This document shows positions 1-7,803 of a stretch of 64,000 bases of DNA, piece by piece. Made by a program: the position numbers and the translations under genes. Under the pieces are notes generated by a model. It worked only from the letters and a program-made list of their open reading frames with translations. It ran no database searches and was not told the origin of the DNA. The number at the start of each line of letters is the position of its first letter. The first letter of the stretch is position 1. The stretch covers positions 18,985 through 82,984 of the forward strand of contig CAJAKC010000009.1 in assembly GCA_903940225.1 (NCBI GenBank), written 5' to 3'. The DNA is from an uncultured Microbacteriaceae bacterium (GTDB lineage: Bacteria > Actinomycetota > Actinomycetes > Actinomycetales > Microbacteriaceae).

Positions 1-1569
1 CCGCTGCTTAATTCCTTTGCCGGCCGAATCGTCACACGCGAGATTATCAAGTCGGAACTGACCCTCGCCTGGTGGCGCGGAGTTTTGGAAGCAATCATCG
101 CCGAGCGCCGGCAGCTGCTCGGCGCCGATACCACCGTGCTCGACCGACTCGAAAACGATTACCGACTGGTTGACCAGGCGCACGTGACGGGCAACAGCCA
201 TAAACTTGCGCACACGTTGGCCGAATCCTGGCGCATTGCCTTGCGTGATTTCCCCGACCAGGCGCAAGCACTCAAGGTTGCGCTGAAGGCCGGGAGCGCG
301 ACCGCGTCGCACCTGCGCGACGTCGCTCCCGCTCTGCTGGACATCGTTGCTCCCGTCTGGGTTGTGTCGCCGTATGACGTCTCACGGTTGGCGCCGCACC
401 AGGAGTTCGATGTTGTCATTCTTGTTGACGCGGCGGCACTCTCCGAGGCTGAAGCAGCCCCCGCCATCGCCCGAGGCGGCCAGATCGTCGCGTTCGGCGA
501 CCCCATCGTTGATCGACCGACCCCGTTCGTCATTACCCCGACGGACACCCTTCCGCCCGCGTCCACAGTGCCGTCGGTCCTCGCCAAACTCGCTCAACAC
601 GTGCCCACGCACACCCTGACTAAGTCATACCGACCCCTTGGCACTGCGTTGGCCTCGCAGATTTCCACCCACCTCTATTCCAACGGTCTTTCGTCGTGGC
701 CCCTCGCCGAGGCTAGCCTCGGCCAGTCGGGGCTGACGTTCATCGGCGTCGATGGGTCGGCGCCGCTTGACGAACGCACCGGTCGCATCGAGGCTGCGCA
801 GGTCGAGTTGGATGCCGTCGTCGCAAACGTCATCGAACACGCCACGCTGCACCCCGAAGAGTCACTCATGGTTGTCAGCGCATCGACCGTCACCGTTGAC
901 CGAATCCACGATTCGATTCAGAGTGTCTTGCCCGCGAACAGAACCTTGCAGGACTTCTTCGCCCGCCACGAGGACGAACCGTTCGTCGTGATTACTCTGC
1001 AACAGGCCTCGGCCGTCACCCGCGACCGGGTCATCTTTTCGCTCGGCTTCGGTCGTAGCCCCCACGGTCGTGTCCTCAGCGACCTCGGCGCTCTCTCAAC
1101 GGACGACGGCAAACGGCTCGTTGCGGTCGCCGTGACCCGCGCCAACCACCACCTGACGGTCATCTCGTCACTGACCACGGCAGAGTTGCGTGAAGAGCGC
1201 ATGTCGGATGGCGCGAATTTGCTCGGTGAATTCATCGATGACACCTTGTCGTACGTGCCCCCAACGCGAGCGAACCATCCGCTGCTCGACGACCTCGGTC
1301 GTCGCCTCGAACAGCGCGGTGCAGTGCTCATCGCGGATGTTCCGGGGATTCCACTGGCGGCGCGCGTCGGCGATGCGTGCATCGCGATCGATATCGATGA
1401 CAAGCTCCTCACCCTGAACCTGCGGGACGGGTTGAGAATCCGACCCGCGGTGTTGGAGCGCTGTGGCTGGAAGTACGCGCGAGTTCATGAGCTTCAGTTG
1501 TTCCTCAGCCCGGACATCGTCGCTGACCGGATTGTCAAGGCACTCGGTGGCGGACAAGCCCCCGCGTAA
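1..1569 (+). CDS. SF1 helicase-like protein, C-terminal part (5' truncated)
   Basis: The frame is open from the first base, so the gene begins before the window; the first in-window TTG at 85 is not a credible start. The visible part (about 522 residues) looks like the C-terminal half of a large DNA2/NAM7-type superfamily 1 helicase. A Walker B-like stretch (VVILVDAAALSEAE) is followed by GDP, and a late motif AVAVTRANHHLTVIS resembles the helicase VALTRA motif. The last ~90 residues (HPLLDDLGRRLEQRG to the end) look like the VSR/restriction-endonuclease-fold domain found at the end of such actinobacterial proteins. The usual DEA of the Walker B is DAA here, so ATPase activity may be reduced. 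Family assignment is by motif only. Confidence 0.7.
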   Translation, partial: PLLNSFAGRIVTREIIKSELTLAWWRGVLEAIIAERRQLLGADTTVLDRLENDYRLVDQAHVTGNSHKLAHTLAESWRIALRDFPDQAQALKVALKAGSATASHLRDVAPALLDIVAPVWVVSPYDVSRLAPHQEFDVVILVDAAALSEAEAAPAIARGGQIVAFGDPIVDRPTPFVITPTDTLPPASTVPSVLAKLAQHVPTHTLTKSYRPLGTALASQISTHLYSNGLSSWPLAEASLGQSGLTFIGVDGSAPLDERTGRIEAAQVELDAVVANVIEHATLHPEESLMVVSASTVTVDRIHDSIQSVLPANRTLQDFFARHEDEPFVVITLQQASAVTRDRVIFSLGFGRSPHGRVLSDLGALSTDDGKRLVAVAVTRANHHLTVISSLTTAELREERMSDGANLLGEFIDDTLSYVPPTRANHPLLDDLGRRLEQRGAVLIADVPGIPLAARVGDACIAIDIDDKLLTLNLRDGLRIRPAVLERCGWKYARVHELQLFLSPDIVADRIVKALGGGQAPA

Positions 1570-1690
1570 GCGCAGGGTCCAGCGACCGTCGCCGGACGGA
1601 ACCGACCCGAAGCCGTCTCCCGAACCGGAACGTCACGAATCCACGGAAAACGACGACCGGCTCAAGCAGGACAAACCGCCCCACTACTGA
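1547..1690 (+). CDS. small basic conserved-type protein, 47 aa
   Basis: A GTG start at 1547 preceded by AAGG six bases upstream opens a 47-residue frame overlapping the end of the helicase gene by 23 bases. The product begins VADKPPRKRRVQ, is rich in Lys, Arg and Pro, and ends NDDRLKQDKPPHY. The ending resembles small actinobacterial proteins of unknown function that finish with a 'NDxRLxxDKPPHW'-like tail; this comparison is from memory. The overlap suggests translational coupling to the helicase gene. It also overlaps the convergent folate cyclo-ligase gene by 7 bases. No function can be assigned. Confidence 0.55.
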   Translation: MADKPPRKRRVQRPSPDGTDPKPSPEPERHESTENDDRLKQDKPPHY

Positions 1691-2262
1691 ACGTTGTAGA
1701 TGTCTCGTTCCGTGACGATGGCGTCAACACTGATGTCGTGGGCTTCAGTGGGGATGTCAACCAGGACGTCAGCGTCAAACACGATGGCGACGACGAACAC
1801 CGACGGTTTCAGATTCACGAGAAATCGGTCATAAAAGCCTTTGCCCCAGCCCAGTCGATTGCCGTCACGATCAACGGCTGCGGCGGGGACGAAGACGGCG
1901 TCAGCGTTGTCGACGCTGGTCGCTTCTCCATCGGACGGAATCGGCATTCCCATGCTGTCGGCGGCCAACGTGTCCTCGAATCCAGGCGCGAGGCGGATCC
2001 AGTCGAGGCGGCCATCCGGTGTCGACGAGGGAACAGCGACCTCGAGGCCCAGCGCCAACATGTCGGCGAGAGCGCCGAGGATGGGGGGCTCGGTTGCGGT
2101 GGGGATGAATGCGGCAATGTTGCGCCAACCGTGTTCGGCAATTAGGTGTGACAGCGCGGCGGTGAATTCGGTCTGAGCTTCTGCCCGCTCATTTTCACTG
2201 CGAGCGGCGCGCGTCAGCCGAACGAACGCACGAAGTTCGGACTTGACGTCACCGGCCGGCAT
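1684..2262 (-). CDS. fau: 5-formyltetrahydrofolate cyclo-ligase
   Basis: This 192-residue cytosolic protein fits the 5-formyl-THF cyclo-ligase family, which uses ATP to convert 5-formyl-THF to 5,10-methenyl-THF. The basic N-terminus (KSELRAFVRLTRAAR) matches the family's ATP-binding lysine/arginine region. The C-terminal signature is present as RLGWGKGFYDRFL, followed by the conserved VVAIVFDADVL strand. The ATG at 2262 lies exactly six bases after a TAGGAT -10 box, so the mRNA is probably leaderless. It is divergent from galU, the same arrangement as in mycobacteria. Confidence 0.9.
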   Translation of the reverse strand: MPAGDVKSELRAFVRLTRAARSENERAEAQTEFTAALSHLIAEHGWRNIAAFIPTATEPPILGALADMLALGLEVAVPSSTPDGRLDWIRLAPGFEDTLAADSMGMPIPSDGEATSVDNADAVFVPAAAVDRDGNRLGWGKGFYDRFLVNLKPSVFVVAIVFDADVLVDIPTEAHDISVDAIVTERDIYNVQ

Positions 2263-2268
2263 GAGCCC

Positions 2269-2297
2269 ATCCTATTGACGAGCCCCTGCGATAACCT
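2269..2297. promoter_or_regulatory. divergent leaderless promoters for fau and galU
   Basis: On the minus strand TAGGAT (2274 to 2269) is followed by six bases and the fau ATG. On the plus strand TAACCT (2292-2297) is followed by six bases and the galU ATG at 2304. A start codon six bases after a -10 box implies that transcription starts at the start codon. Both promoters sit within the 41-base divergent gap, so polymerases may interfere with each other. Confidence 0.6.
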
Positions 2298-2303
2298 TGA
2301 CTC

Positions 2304-3194
2304 ATGACGACACGACTGACCAAAGCGGTCATCCCAGCTGCCGGTTTGGGCACGCGATTCTTGCCCGCTACAAAGGCGATGCCGAAAGAGATGCTGCCCG
2401 TCGTGGACAAGCCGGCCATTCAATATGTCGTCGAAGAAGCGGTGCAGAACGGTTTGACTGATGTGCTCATGATCACCGGTCGCAACAAGAACGCGTTGGA
2501 GAACCACTTCGATAGCGTTCCCGAACTTGAGTCCGCGCTGGAACTCAAAGGTGATCAGACCAAACTTCTCACGGTGACTCAACCCGCGGACTTGGCCGAT
2601 ATGCACTACGTTCGCCAGGGCGCACCGCGAGGGCTCGGCCACGCGGTGCTTCGAGCGCAGATGCACGTCGGGGATAACCCCTTCGCTGTTCTTCTCGGGG
2701 ATGACCTCATTGACGAGCGCGACAACGTACTCGGTCCGATGATTGCCGCTCACAAAAAGCACGATGCGTCGGTGATTGCCCTCATGGAGATTCCCAAGGA
2801 TTTGACAGACCACTACGGGATTGCAACCGTCGAATCGGTTGGCGAAGGTGACCTCGTTCGCATCCTCGACCTGGTGGAGAAGCCCGCGCCCGAAGACGCG
2901 CCCTCCAACCTGGCGATCATTGGCCGCTATGTTTTGAAACCCGACATTTTCGAGGTTCTCGACCAGACTCTCCCCGGCAAGGGCAACGAAATTCAGTTGA
3001 CCGATGCGCTTCGTCACATGGCGACGAACAACATCGCCGGTGGTGTGTACGGTTACATTTTCCGAGGACGTCGATACGACACCGGCGACAAACTCGATTA
3101 CATCAAGGCGATCGTTCGACTCGCTCTGCAGCGGGAAGACCTCGGCCCACTCCTCGAACAGTGGCTCGACGTCGAGTCGCACCGCCGCAAGTGA
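2304..3194 (+). CDS. galU: UTP-glucose-1-phosphate uridylyltransferase
   Basis: GalU makes UDP-glucose from UTP and glucose-1-phosphate for cell-wall and glycan synthesis. The 296-residue length is typical. The nucleotide-binding N-terminus AVIPAAGLGTRFLPATKA is intact, followed by KEMLPVVDKPAIQYVVEEA. A GDD metal-site motif occurs as VLLGDDLID, and VEKPAPEDAPS is in the expected place. The start is fixed by the leaderless promoter six bases upstream. The stop overlaps the GTG of the next acetyltransferase gene (GTGA). The product can feed the UDP-glucose dehydrogenase encoded about 4.6 kb downstream. Confidence 0.96.
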   Translation: MTTRLTKAVIPAAGLGTRFLPATKAMPKEMLPVVDKPAIQYVVEEAVQNGLTDVLMITGRNKNALENHFDSVPELESALELKGDQTKLLTVTQPADLADMHYVRQGAPRGLGHAVLRAQMHVGDNPFAVLLGDDLIDERDNVLGPMIAAHKKHDASVIALMEIPKDLTDHYGIATVESVGEGDLVRILDLVEKPAPEDAPSNLAIIGRYVLKPDIFEVLDQTLPGKGNEIQLTDALRHMATNNIAGGVYGYIFRGRRYDTGDKLDYIKAIVRLALQREDLGPLLEQWLDVESHRRK

Positions 3195-3835
3195 TTTTTG
3201 TTCCGACCCTCACGCACGGTGATGTCACCGTTCGGTCGATTCGCCCGCGCGATGCGAGCAAAATCTCGCGGCTGCTGAAAGAGAATCGCTCCTGGTTGGA
3301 GAAGTGGGAGGCGACCGTCCCCGGTTTTGACGGGATGCCGCCCGTCGGAGACATGATTCGCGGAATTTTGCGGTTGGCCCGAAAAGATCAGGTCGCACCG
3401 TTTGTCATCGAGTACCGTGGCGAGGTTGTCGGGCAGGTGACGCTCAGCGGCCTCTCGTTCGGTTCGCTCGCCTCGGGTGCCGTCGGTTACTGGGTCGCCG
3501 AATCCTTCGCGGGCAAGGGGATCACCCCGCTCGCGGTCGCACTTGTTGGGGATTGGGCGTTCACCACTCTGGGGATTCACCGAGTGGAGGTTTGCATCAG
3601 ACCCGAGAACGAAGCGTCGCTGCAGATTGTTCGCAAGCTCGGCATGCGCTACGAGGGCTTGCGCCGTCGCTACATCCACATCGACGGGGACTGGCGCGAC
3701 CATTTCTGTTTCGCCATCACGATCGACGAGGTTCTCGGTGGGTTGCTCGCCGCACTACTCCGCGGCACGGCCAATCCCAGCCTGGCGGACATCCCCGAGG
3801 CGGATCGCATCGCTGCGCGCACGCCGATTCGATAA
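3191..3835 (+). CDS. GNAT N-acetyltransferase, RimJ-like
   Basis: The predicted product (214 residues from GTG 3191) is a GNAT acetyltransferase of the RimJ/RimL group, which acetylates protein N-termini or small amines with acetyl-CoA. It starts VIFVPTLTHGDVTVRSIRPRDA, and the acetyl-CoA region is visible as VGYWVAESFAGKGIT followed by HRVEVCIRPENEAS. I chose GTG 3191 because it overlaps the galU stop (GTGA), which implies translational coupling; an upstream GTG at 3161 would bury 34 bases in galU. Its position between galU and the glpR-like gene matches rimJ in other actinobacteria. The substrate is unknown. Confidence 0.88.
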   Translation: MIFVPTLTHGDVTVRSIRPRDASKISRLLKENRSWLEKWEATVPGFDGMPPVGDMIRGILRLARKDQVAPFVIEYRGEVVGQVTLSGLSFGSLASGAVGYWVAESFAGKGITPLAVALVGDWAFTTLGIHRVEVCIRPENEASLQIVRKLGMRYEGLRRRYIHIDGDWRDHFCFAITIDEVLGGLLAALLRGTANPSLADIPEADRIAARTPIR

Positions 3836-3879
3836 CGACACGCGCCCGCGCGCATCCCCCGTTCTTGCTCAGCCAGTTT

Positions 3880-3885
3880 TACCGT
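3880..3885 (+). promoter_or_regulatory. -10 box of leaderless promoter for glpR-like gene
   Basis: TACCGT followed by seven bases and the ATG at 3893. It lies in the 57-base gap after the acetyltransferase gene, so the glpR-like gene may be transcribed on its own as well as by read-through. Confidence 0.5.
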
Positions 3886-3892
3886 AGAGAGC

Positions 3893-4672
3893 ATGGGGAA
3901 CGGAATGGGGACGACGCTGACGTTCATCGTCGCGGGAATCCTCTGGTTGGTTTACCTCGTCCCCGCTCTGCGTCGCAACCGTGAATTCGACGCCACGGAA
4001 AAGAACGCGATTCGCCTTCAGCAGGCCCTTCGAACATTTGCACAGTCGACCGAGACCCCGGATGAGATCGTCACCGAATTGTCGAATCGCGAGGCGTTGA
4101 TTCGACAGCGCGAACGGGAACGAATTGATCGACAACACGAGCTCGCTCTGAGAGCCCAAGTCCGTGCTGAATCTCACGCCACCAATCCCGCTGTGCCGGT
4201 GCGGCAACGCTCGGCCAAACTCGGGCTTTCCGCCCTCGGCCTCGTCACACTAGTGACGACGGGAGTGTTCGGATTTGCCGGTGCGTGGGTGCCCACGCTC
4301 GTCTCGCTCGGCCTCCTCGGGTTATCGGCCGTCGGTCTGGTCGTCATCAACGGTTCAAGTGCTCGAGCGCAACCGGAAGTGAGGGCGCAACGATTCACCG
4401 GACTGCCCGACGTCGATGAGTCGTGGACACCAATCCGCACACCCAAGGTTCACCGTTCGATTCCGGAGGGCGCCGGCCTGATTGTTACCCCCGAAACGGA
4501 ACGCAAAGTTGCCGAAGCCGAGCGCGTCGCCCGAATTCGGGAACAAGCCGCTCGGGTTGCGGCCGAGGCGGAACCGTCGATCGACCCGCGCTTTAGCGAG
4601 ATTGCCCTGACGAGCGACGATGTCCCCGCTGTCGACATCAACGCCGCACTGCGCGCTCGTCGCGCGCAATAA
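3893..4672 (+). CDS. glpR: GlpR/SepX-like cell-division membrane protein
   Basis: The 259-residue protein has an N-terminal membrane segment (residues ~9-26, containing ILWLVYLVPALRR), a charged, probably coiled stretch (~28-105), two adjacent membrane helices (~112-130 and ~132-153), and a charged cytoplasmic tail rich in Ala, Glu and Arg. This topology, the 'LWLxxLVPxL' N-terminus and the position after galU and rimJ match the actinobacterial GlpR/SepX protein. That protein acts at the divisome and, in corynebacteria, binds the gephyrin-like Glp. Here glp is missing from the locus. The assignment rests on topology, motif and synteny, not on alignment. Confidence 0.68.
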   Translation: MGNGMGTTLTFIVAGILWLVYLVPALRRNREFDATEKNAIRLQQALRTFAQSTETPDEIVTELSNREALIRQRERERIDRQHELALRAQVRAESHATNPAVPVRQRSAKLGLSALGLVTLVTTGVFGFAGAWVPTLVSLGLLGLSAVGLVVINGSSARAQPEVRAQRFTGLPDVDESWTPIRTPKVHRSIPEGAGLIVTPETERKVAEAERVARIREQAARVAAEAEPSIDPRFSEIALTSDDVPAVDINAALRARRAQ

Positions 4673-4714
4673 CGGTTTACGCTCCCGCGCGTCCGCTGTT
4701 ATTCTGAAACACCT

Positions 4715-4787
4715 GGGGCTATGGCGCAGTTGGTAGCGCGTCTCGTTCGCAATGAGAAGGCCAGGGGTTCGAATCCCCTTAGCTCCA
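4715..4787 (+). tRNA. tRNA-Ala (anticodon CGC)
   Basis: The 73-base cloverleaf has acceptor stem GGGGCTA/TAGCTCC, including the G3:U70 pair that is the alanine identity element. The anticodon loop is TTCGCAA (anticodon CGC, reads GCG) and the T-loop is GGTTCGAATCC. The discriminator is A and no 3' CCA is encoded. It is followed directly by an AT-richer lipoprotein gene. Confidence 0.95.
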
Positions 4788-4856
4788 CAGAGTTGCAACC
4801 GCCCCGTGTAAATCACATTGGATGCCTTTGACAGGTTAAAGGCACATACTTACAAT

Positions 4857-5576
4857 ATGAATCTAAATCGATTTCACAAGGCCATGTTTTCGGCGGCCTG
4901 CGTTGTTTTCCTGGGTTTTACTTCTGGTTGTGTCGCAGCAGCTGACCGAGAAGCTTCCGATTCGCCATTCGAGGCCGAAGTCATCACGAGCACGGAAACC
5001 CAACAGGTCGAAGCCGATAAGGGCTCAATCGAATCGCAACTTGTTGCGGCGTTGAAGAGCGCTTGCCCAGACCTAAGCCCTTTTGCCTCTGACGCAAGCA
5101 GCTGGGTGATTATTTCCGACAAATCTGCCGGCGCACCTTTCAGAATGACCCTGGACGGTGGTGATGGAGGTTATATCGTGCTTTGGTTTACGCCCGGCAA
5201 CGGTGAAGCAAACCTCAAAATCGATGACGAGTATTTTGACGAGACGAACACAGTACTTTTCTACTCGGGCTGCAAAACGCTCGCAGAAAACCCTGATCTT
5301 GATGTGGAAGTCGGCGCCGCTACAAATTCCGTGGAAGTCGAAATGTTCGAGGTGCCAAATTTTGTTGGTGTTCTCCAACGTTCTGCGAAAAGTTGGTTCG
5401 GCCTTAATTCTGCTCAAGTTCGGGTTCAGCACCGCTTCAAATACGGAACTAACCCAAAAACTTCGTGCATGGTTTCGGGTGACGGGTACATCATCGATCA
5501 AACGCCGAGGGCCGGAACTCTCTTGGAAAACACGGGATCTTCGACAGTTATCCTCGCGGTTGACTGCGAGTGGTAG
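4857..5576 (+). CDS. putative lipoprotein with C-terminal PASTA-like domain
   Basis: The 239-residue product starts at ATG 4857 (MNLNRFHKAMFSAACVVFLG), a lipoprotein-type signal ending TSGC with Cys25 as the candidate lipidated residue; the -3 Thr is not the ideal Leu. The mature part begins with an acidic linker (EASDSPFEAEV). The last ~75 residues (VPNFVGVLQRS to the end) resemble a PASTA domain, with DQTPRAGTLLE as the typical 'xxxPxxGxxL' element. The gene is visibly more AT-rich than its neighbours and lies just after a tRNA, so transfer is possible. No integrase or duplicated tRNA end is visible. Ligand and role are unknown. Confidence 0.72.
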   Translation: MNLNRFHKAMFSAACVVFLGFTSGCVAAADREASDSPFEAEVITSTETQQVEADKGSIESQLVAALKSACPDLSPFASDASSWVIISDKSAGAPFRMTLDGGDGGYIVLWFTPGNGEANLKIDDEYFDETNTVLFYSGCKTLAENPDLDVEVGAATNSVEVEMFEVPNFVGVLQRSAKSWFGLNSAQVRVQHRFKYGTNPKTSCMVSGDGYIIDQTPRAGTLLENTGSSTVILAVDCEW

Positions 5577-5586
5577 GGACTCAATC

Positions 5587-6405
5587 TCAGAACTGGGTGC
5601 GGATTGCCCACAGGTCGGGGAAGACCGAGTGGAAGAGCGTCGACGACAGGTACCCGACTCCGCTGGATCCGCCGGTGCCCTGCTTGTTGCCGATGGTGCG
5701 TTCGACCATTTTGACGTGACGGTATCGCCACTCCTGCAGTCCTTCGTCGATGTCGACGAGCGCCTCGCAGATCAGGCCGGCCTCGGGGTCGTTGTGGTGC
5801 ACGCCGAGCAACATGGATTGCACGCGTTCGTCCCCGCCATAGGGAGCGGTGACATCGCGGTCGCGGATATCGGCCGGGACATCGTGACCGCGGGTGACGA
5901 GGTATCGAAGGGTTGAATCCCACAGGCTGGCACGCGCCATGGCTGCTTCGACGCGAGCACGCGCGGGGGAGCCGGCGACGAGGTGCTCGCTCATCCCCAT
6001 CCCCGTTCCCGAACCAGCCCCGGCACCCGCGTGATCGCGGCGACCCAACACGGCCTCGAGTTCACGGAACTGTGCCGACTGGAATCCGCTGCCCGAGGTC
6101 AGGCGGTCTCGAAAGGTGTTGAACTGCAGCGGGGTCATCGTTTCGAGAATGTCGAGCTGGCTGACACACACTTTCAAAATCGTGCGGATCCGGCCCAAAG
6201 TGGCGAGCGACGAGAACGTGTTTCCCGATTCGAGGGTTTCTTGGACGTGGGAAATCTCCCACAGGATCTGCTTGAACCACAACTCGTAAACCTGGTGGAT
6301 TGCAATAAACAACGGTTCATCGTGTTCCGTTGATTGCGGTTCGTTCAGCGAAAGCAGTTCATCGATCTTCAGATACTGCGTGTATGTCAGGGCCTGCTGG
6401 CTCAT
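5587..6405 (-). CDS. kynA: tryptophan 2,3-dioxygenase
   Basis: The 272-residue length and sequence fit the heme enzyme that opens the tryptophan indole ring to give N-formylkynurenine. The N-terminus has YTQYLKIDELLSLN and the substrate-side helix HQVYELWFKQILWE. The proximal heme ligand is His230 in EWRYRHVKMVERTIG, followed by the GTGGSSGVGYL loop. Its ATG overlaps the stop of kynU (ATGA), so both genes are translated from one mRNA in the order kynU-kynA. A Gly/Met-rich insertion (GAGAGSGTGMGM) lies in the middle. Confidence 0.95.
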   Translation of the reverse strand: MSQQALTYTQYLKIDELLSLNEPQSTEHDEPLFIAIHQVYELWFKQILWEISHVQETLESGNTFSSLATLGRIRTILKVCVSQLDILETMTPLQFNTFRDRLTSGSGFQSAQFRELEAVLGRRDHAGAGAGSGTGMGMSEHLVAGSPARARVEAAMARASLWDSTLRYLVTRGHDVPADIRDRDVTAPYGGDERVQSMLLGVHHNDPEAGLICEALVDIDEGLQEWRYRHVKMVERTIGNKQGTGGSSGVGYLSSTLFHSVFPDLWAIRTQF

Positions 6406-7718
6406 GTGACTCGGTTCCCTTCATCGTGTACGTCTTTATAGGCGCCACTGGCGACCAGGTCGCGCAGCCTTTCGAACCCATCCCAGACTTCGACATACGA
6501 GGTTGGCAGTGGCGACATCGCCATGCGAATCCCGTCGGGCATGCGGAAGTCGGGGATGACCTTGGAAATCTTGCGCATCGCCAGAGCAATCTGGCGAGCG
6601 TCGGTGTGGTGGATGGTGATGTGTCCGCCGCGCTGTTCGGCCTCGCGCGGGGTGCCCAGTCGGAATCCCAGCGGTTCGAGCCATTCGTCAAAGAGGCGAA
6701 TCATCAGTTCAGTGCCGATGGCCGCCTTGTTTTCAATCGCAGCGATTCCGGCTTCGCCGATCATCTCGAACGCGGTGCGAACCGACCGCAACCCCATGAT
6801 CGACGGTGAGGCGATCTGGAATCGTCGGATCGTGTCGGTTGGTTCGAAGGCGGGACCCATCGCGAACTGGTCTTCTTGAGCGAACCACCCCTGAATCGGG
6901 GGGCGAAGGACGGACTGCAATTCTGAGCGAACAAACAACCACGCCGGAGCCCCAGGCCCCGAGTTCCCGTATTTGTAAGTGCACCCCACGGCGAGGTCGA
7001 CGCCGTTGGCGTCGAAGTCGAGGGAAATGGAGGCGACAGCGTGGGCACAATCCCAGACGACGTAGATACCGCGCGAGCGGGCAAGGTCGTTGATGGCCTT
7101 CATGTCGGATCGCGAGCCCGAGCGGTAGTGAATCGCCTGGAGGGTCAGAACGGCAACGTCGTCGGTCAGGTAAGGCTCGAGGACGTCGACGGTCAGGCGT
7201 TCGTTTTCGGTGACAACGTCAACTGCGCCGGGACCGCCGGATCCGTCGTTGTTCAGTGTGACGATCGTCATGCCGTTCGCCTCGGCGAGCCCCTGCACGA
7301 TGTATCGATCGGTCGGGAAATTCGCGGAGTCGATGATGATCGTCTTTCGGCCCGAATTCGCTCGAATCGCAGCCCCAACGAGTTGGTACAGGTTGACGCT
7401 CGTCGTGTCGCACACGAGTGTTTGGCCGGGACCGGTTCCCAGCGCCACCTCGGCGAGGACATCGCCGACGCTTCCGGCTTCGTCCACCCAGTGCGACCAA
7501 CCGTCAACGGCTTCCGCACCCCACTCGTCGTTCATGAAATCGCCGACGTTCGACACCGTGTCGAGCGGAAGGCGGCCGAGCGAATTTCCGTCGAGGTAAC
7601 ACACGTCATCGTCGTCGATGTAGAACTGGTCGCGGTAATGCGCGAGAGCGTCGGCGGCGTCGAGCTTCTCTGCGGTTGCTCTCAGGGTTGCGTCTCCCGG
7701 TAGGACCGAATTTGCCAC
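6402..7718 (-). CDS. kynU: kynureninase
   Basis: This PLP enzyme cleaves kynurenine to anthranilate and alanine. From the GTG at 7718 it has 438 residues. An AAAGGAGA ribosome binding site about eight bases upstream supports this start over an in-frame ATG farther out. Recognisable parts are YLDGNSLGRLP near the N-terminus and VVWDCAHAVAS, which holds the PLP-contacting Asp. Lys249 in GCTYKYGNSGPG is the expected Schiff-base lysine. It is first gene of the kynU-kynA operon. Kynurenine formamidase, needed between the two steps, is not in this window. Confidence 0.94.
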   Translation of the reverse strand: MANSVLPGDATLRATAEKLDAADALAHYRDQFYIDDDDVCYLDGNSLGRLPLDTVSNVGDFMNDEWGAEAVDGWSHWVDEAGSVGDVLAEVALGTGPGQTLVCDTTSVNLYQLVGAAIRANSGRKTIIIDSANFPTDRYIVQGLAEANGMTIVTLNNDGSGGPGAVDVVTENERLTVDVLEPYLTDDVAVLTLQAIHYRSGSRSDMKAINDLARSRGIYVVWDCAHAVASISLDFDANGVDLAVGCTYKYGNSGPGAPAWLFVRSELQSVLRPPIQGWFAQEDQFAMGPAFEPTDTIRRFQIASPSIMGLRSVRTAFEMIGEAGIAAIENKAAIGTELMIRLFDEWLEPLGFRLGTPREAEQRGGHITIHHTDARQIALAMRKISKVIPDFRMPDGIRMAMSPLPTSYVEVWDGFERLRDLVASGAYKDVHDEGNRVT

Positions 7719-7791
7719 GGGGCACTCTCCTTTGTGTCGACCATTGGTCACACTATCCCTCTGCACCGAATCCTGCTAGCGGGCGCCTCGG

Positions 7792-7797
7792 TAGACT
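7792..7797 (+). promoter_or_regulatory. -10 box of leaderless promoter for ugd
   Basis: TAGACT followed by six bases and the GTG start at 7804. It lies in the 85-base divergent gap between kynU and ugd. Confidence 0.55.
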
Positions 7798-7803
7798 TAA
7801 ACG

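Noticed and set aside
4788..5586. Possible genomic island integrated at tRNA-Ala
   Set aside because: Only one AT-rich gene follows. I found no integrase and no repeated copy of the tRNA 3' end, so an island cannot be claimed.
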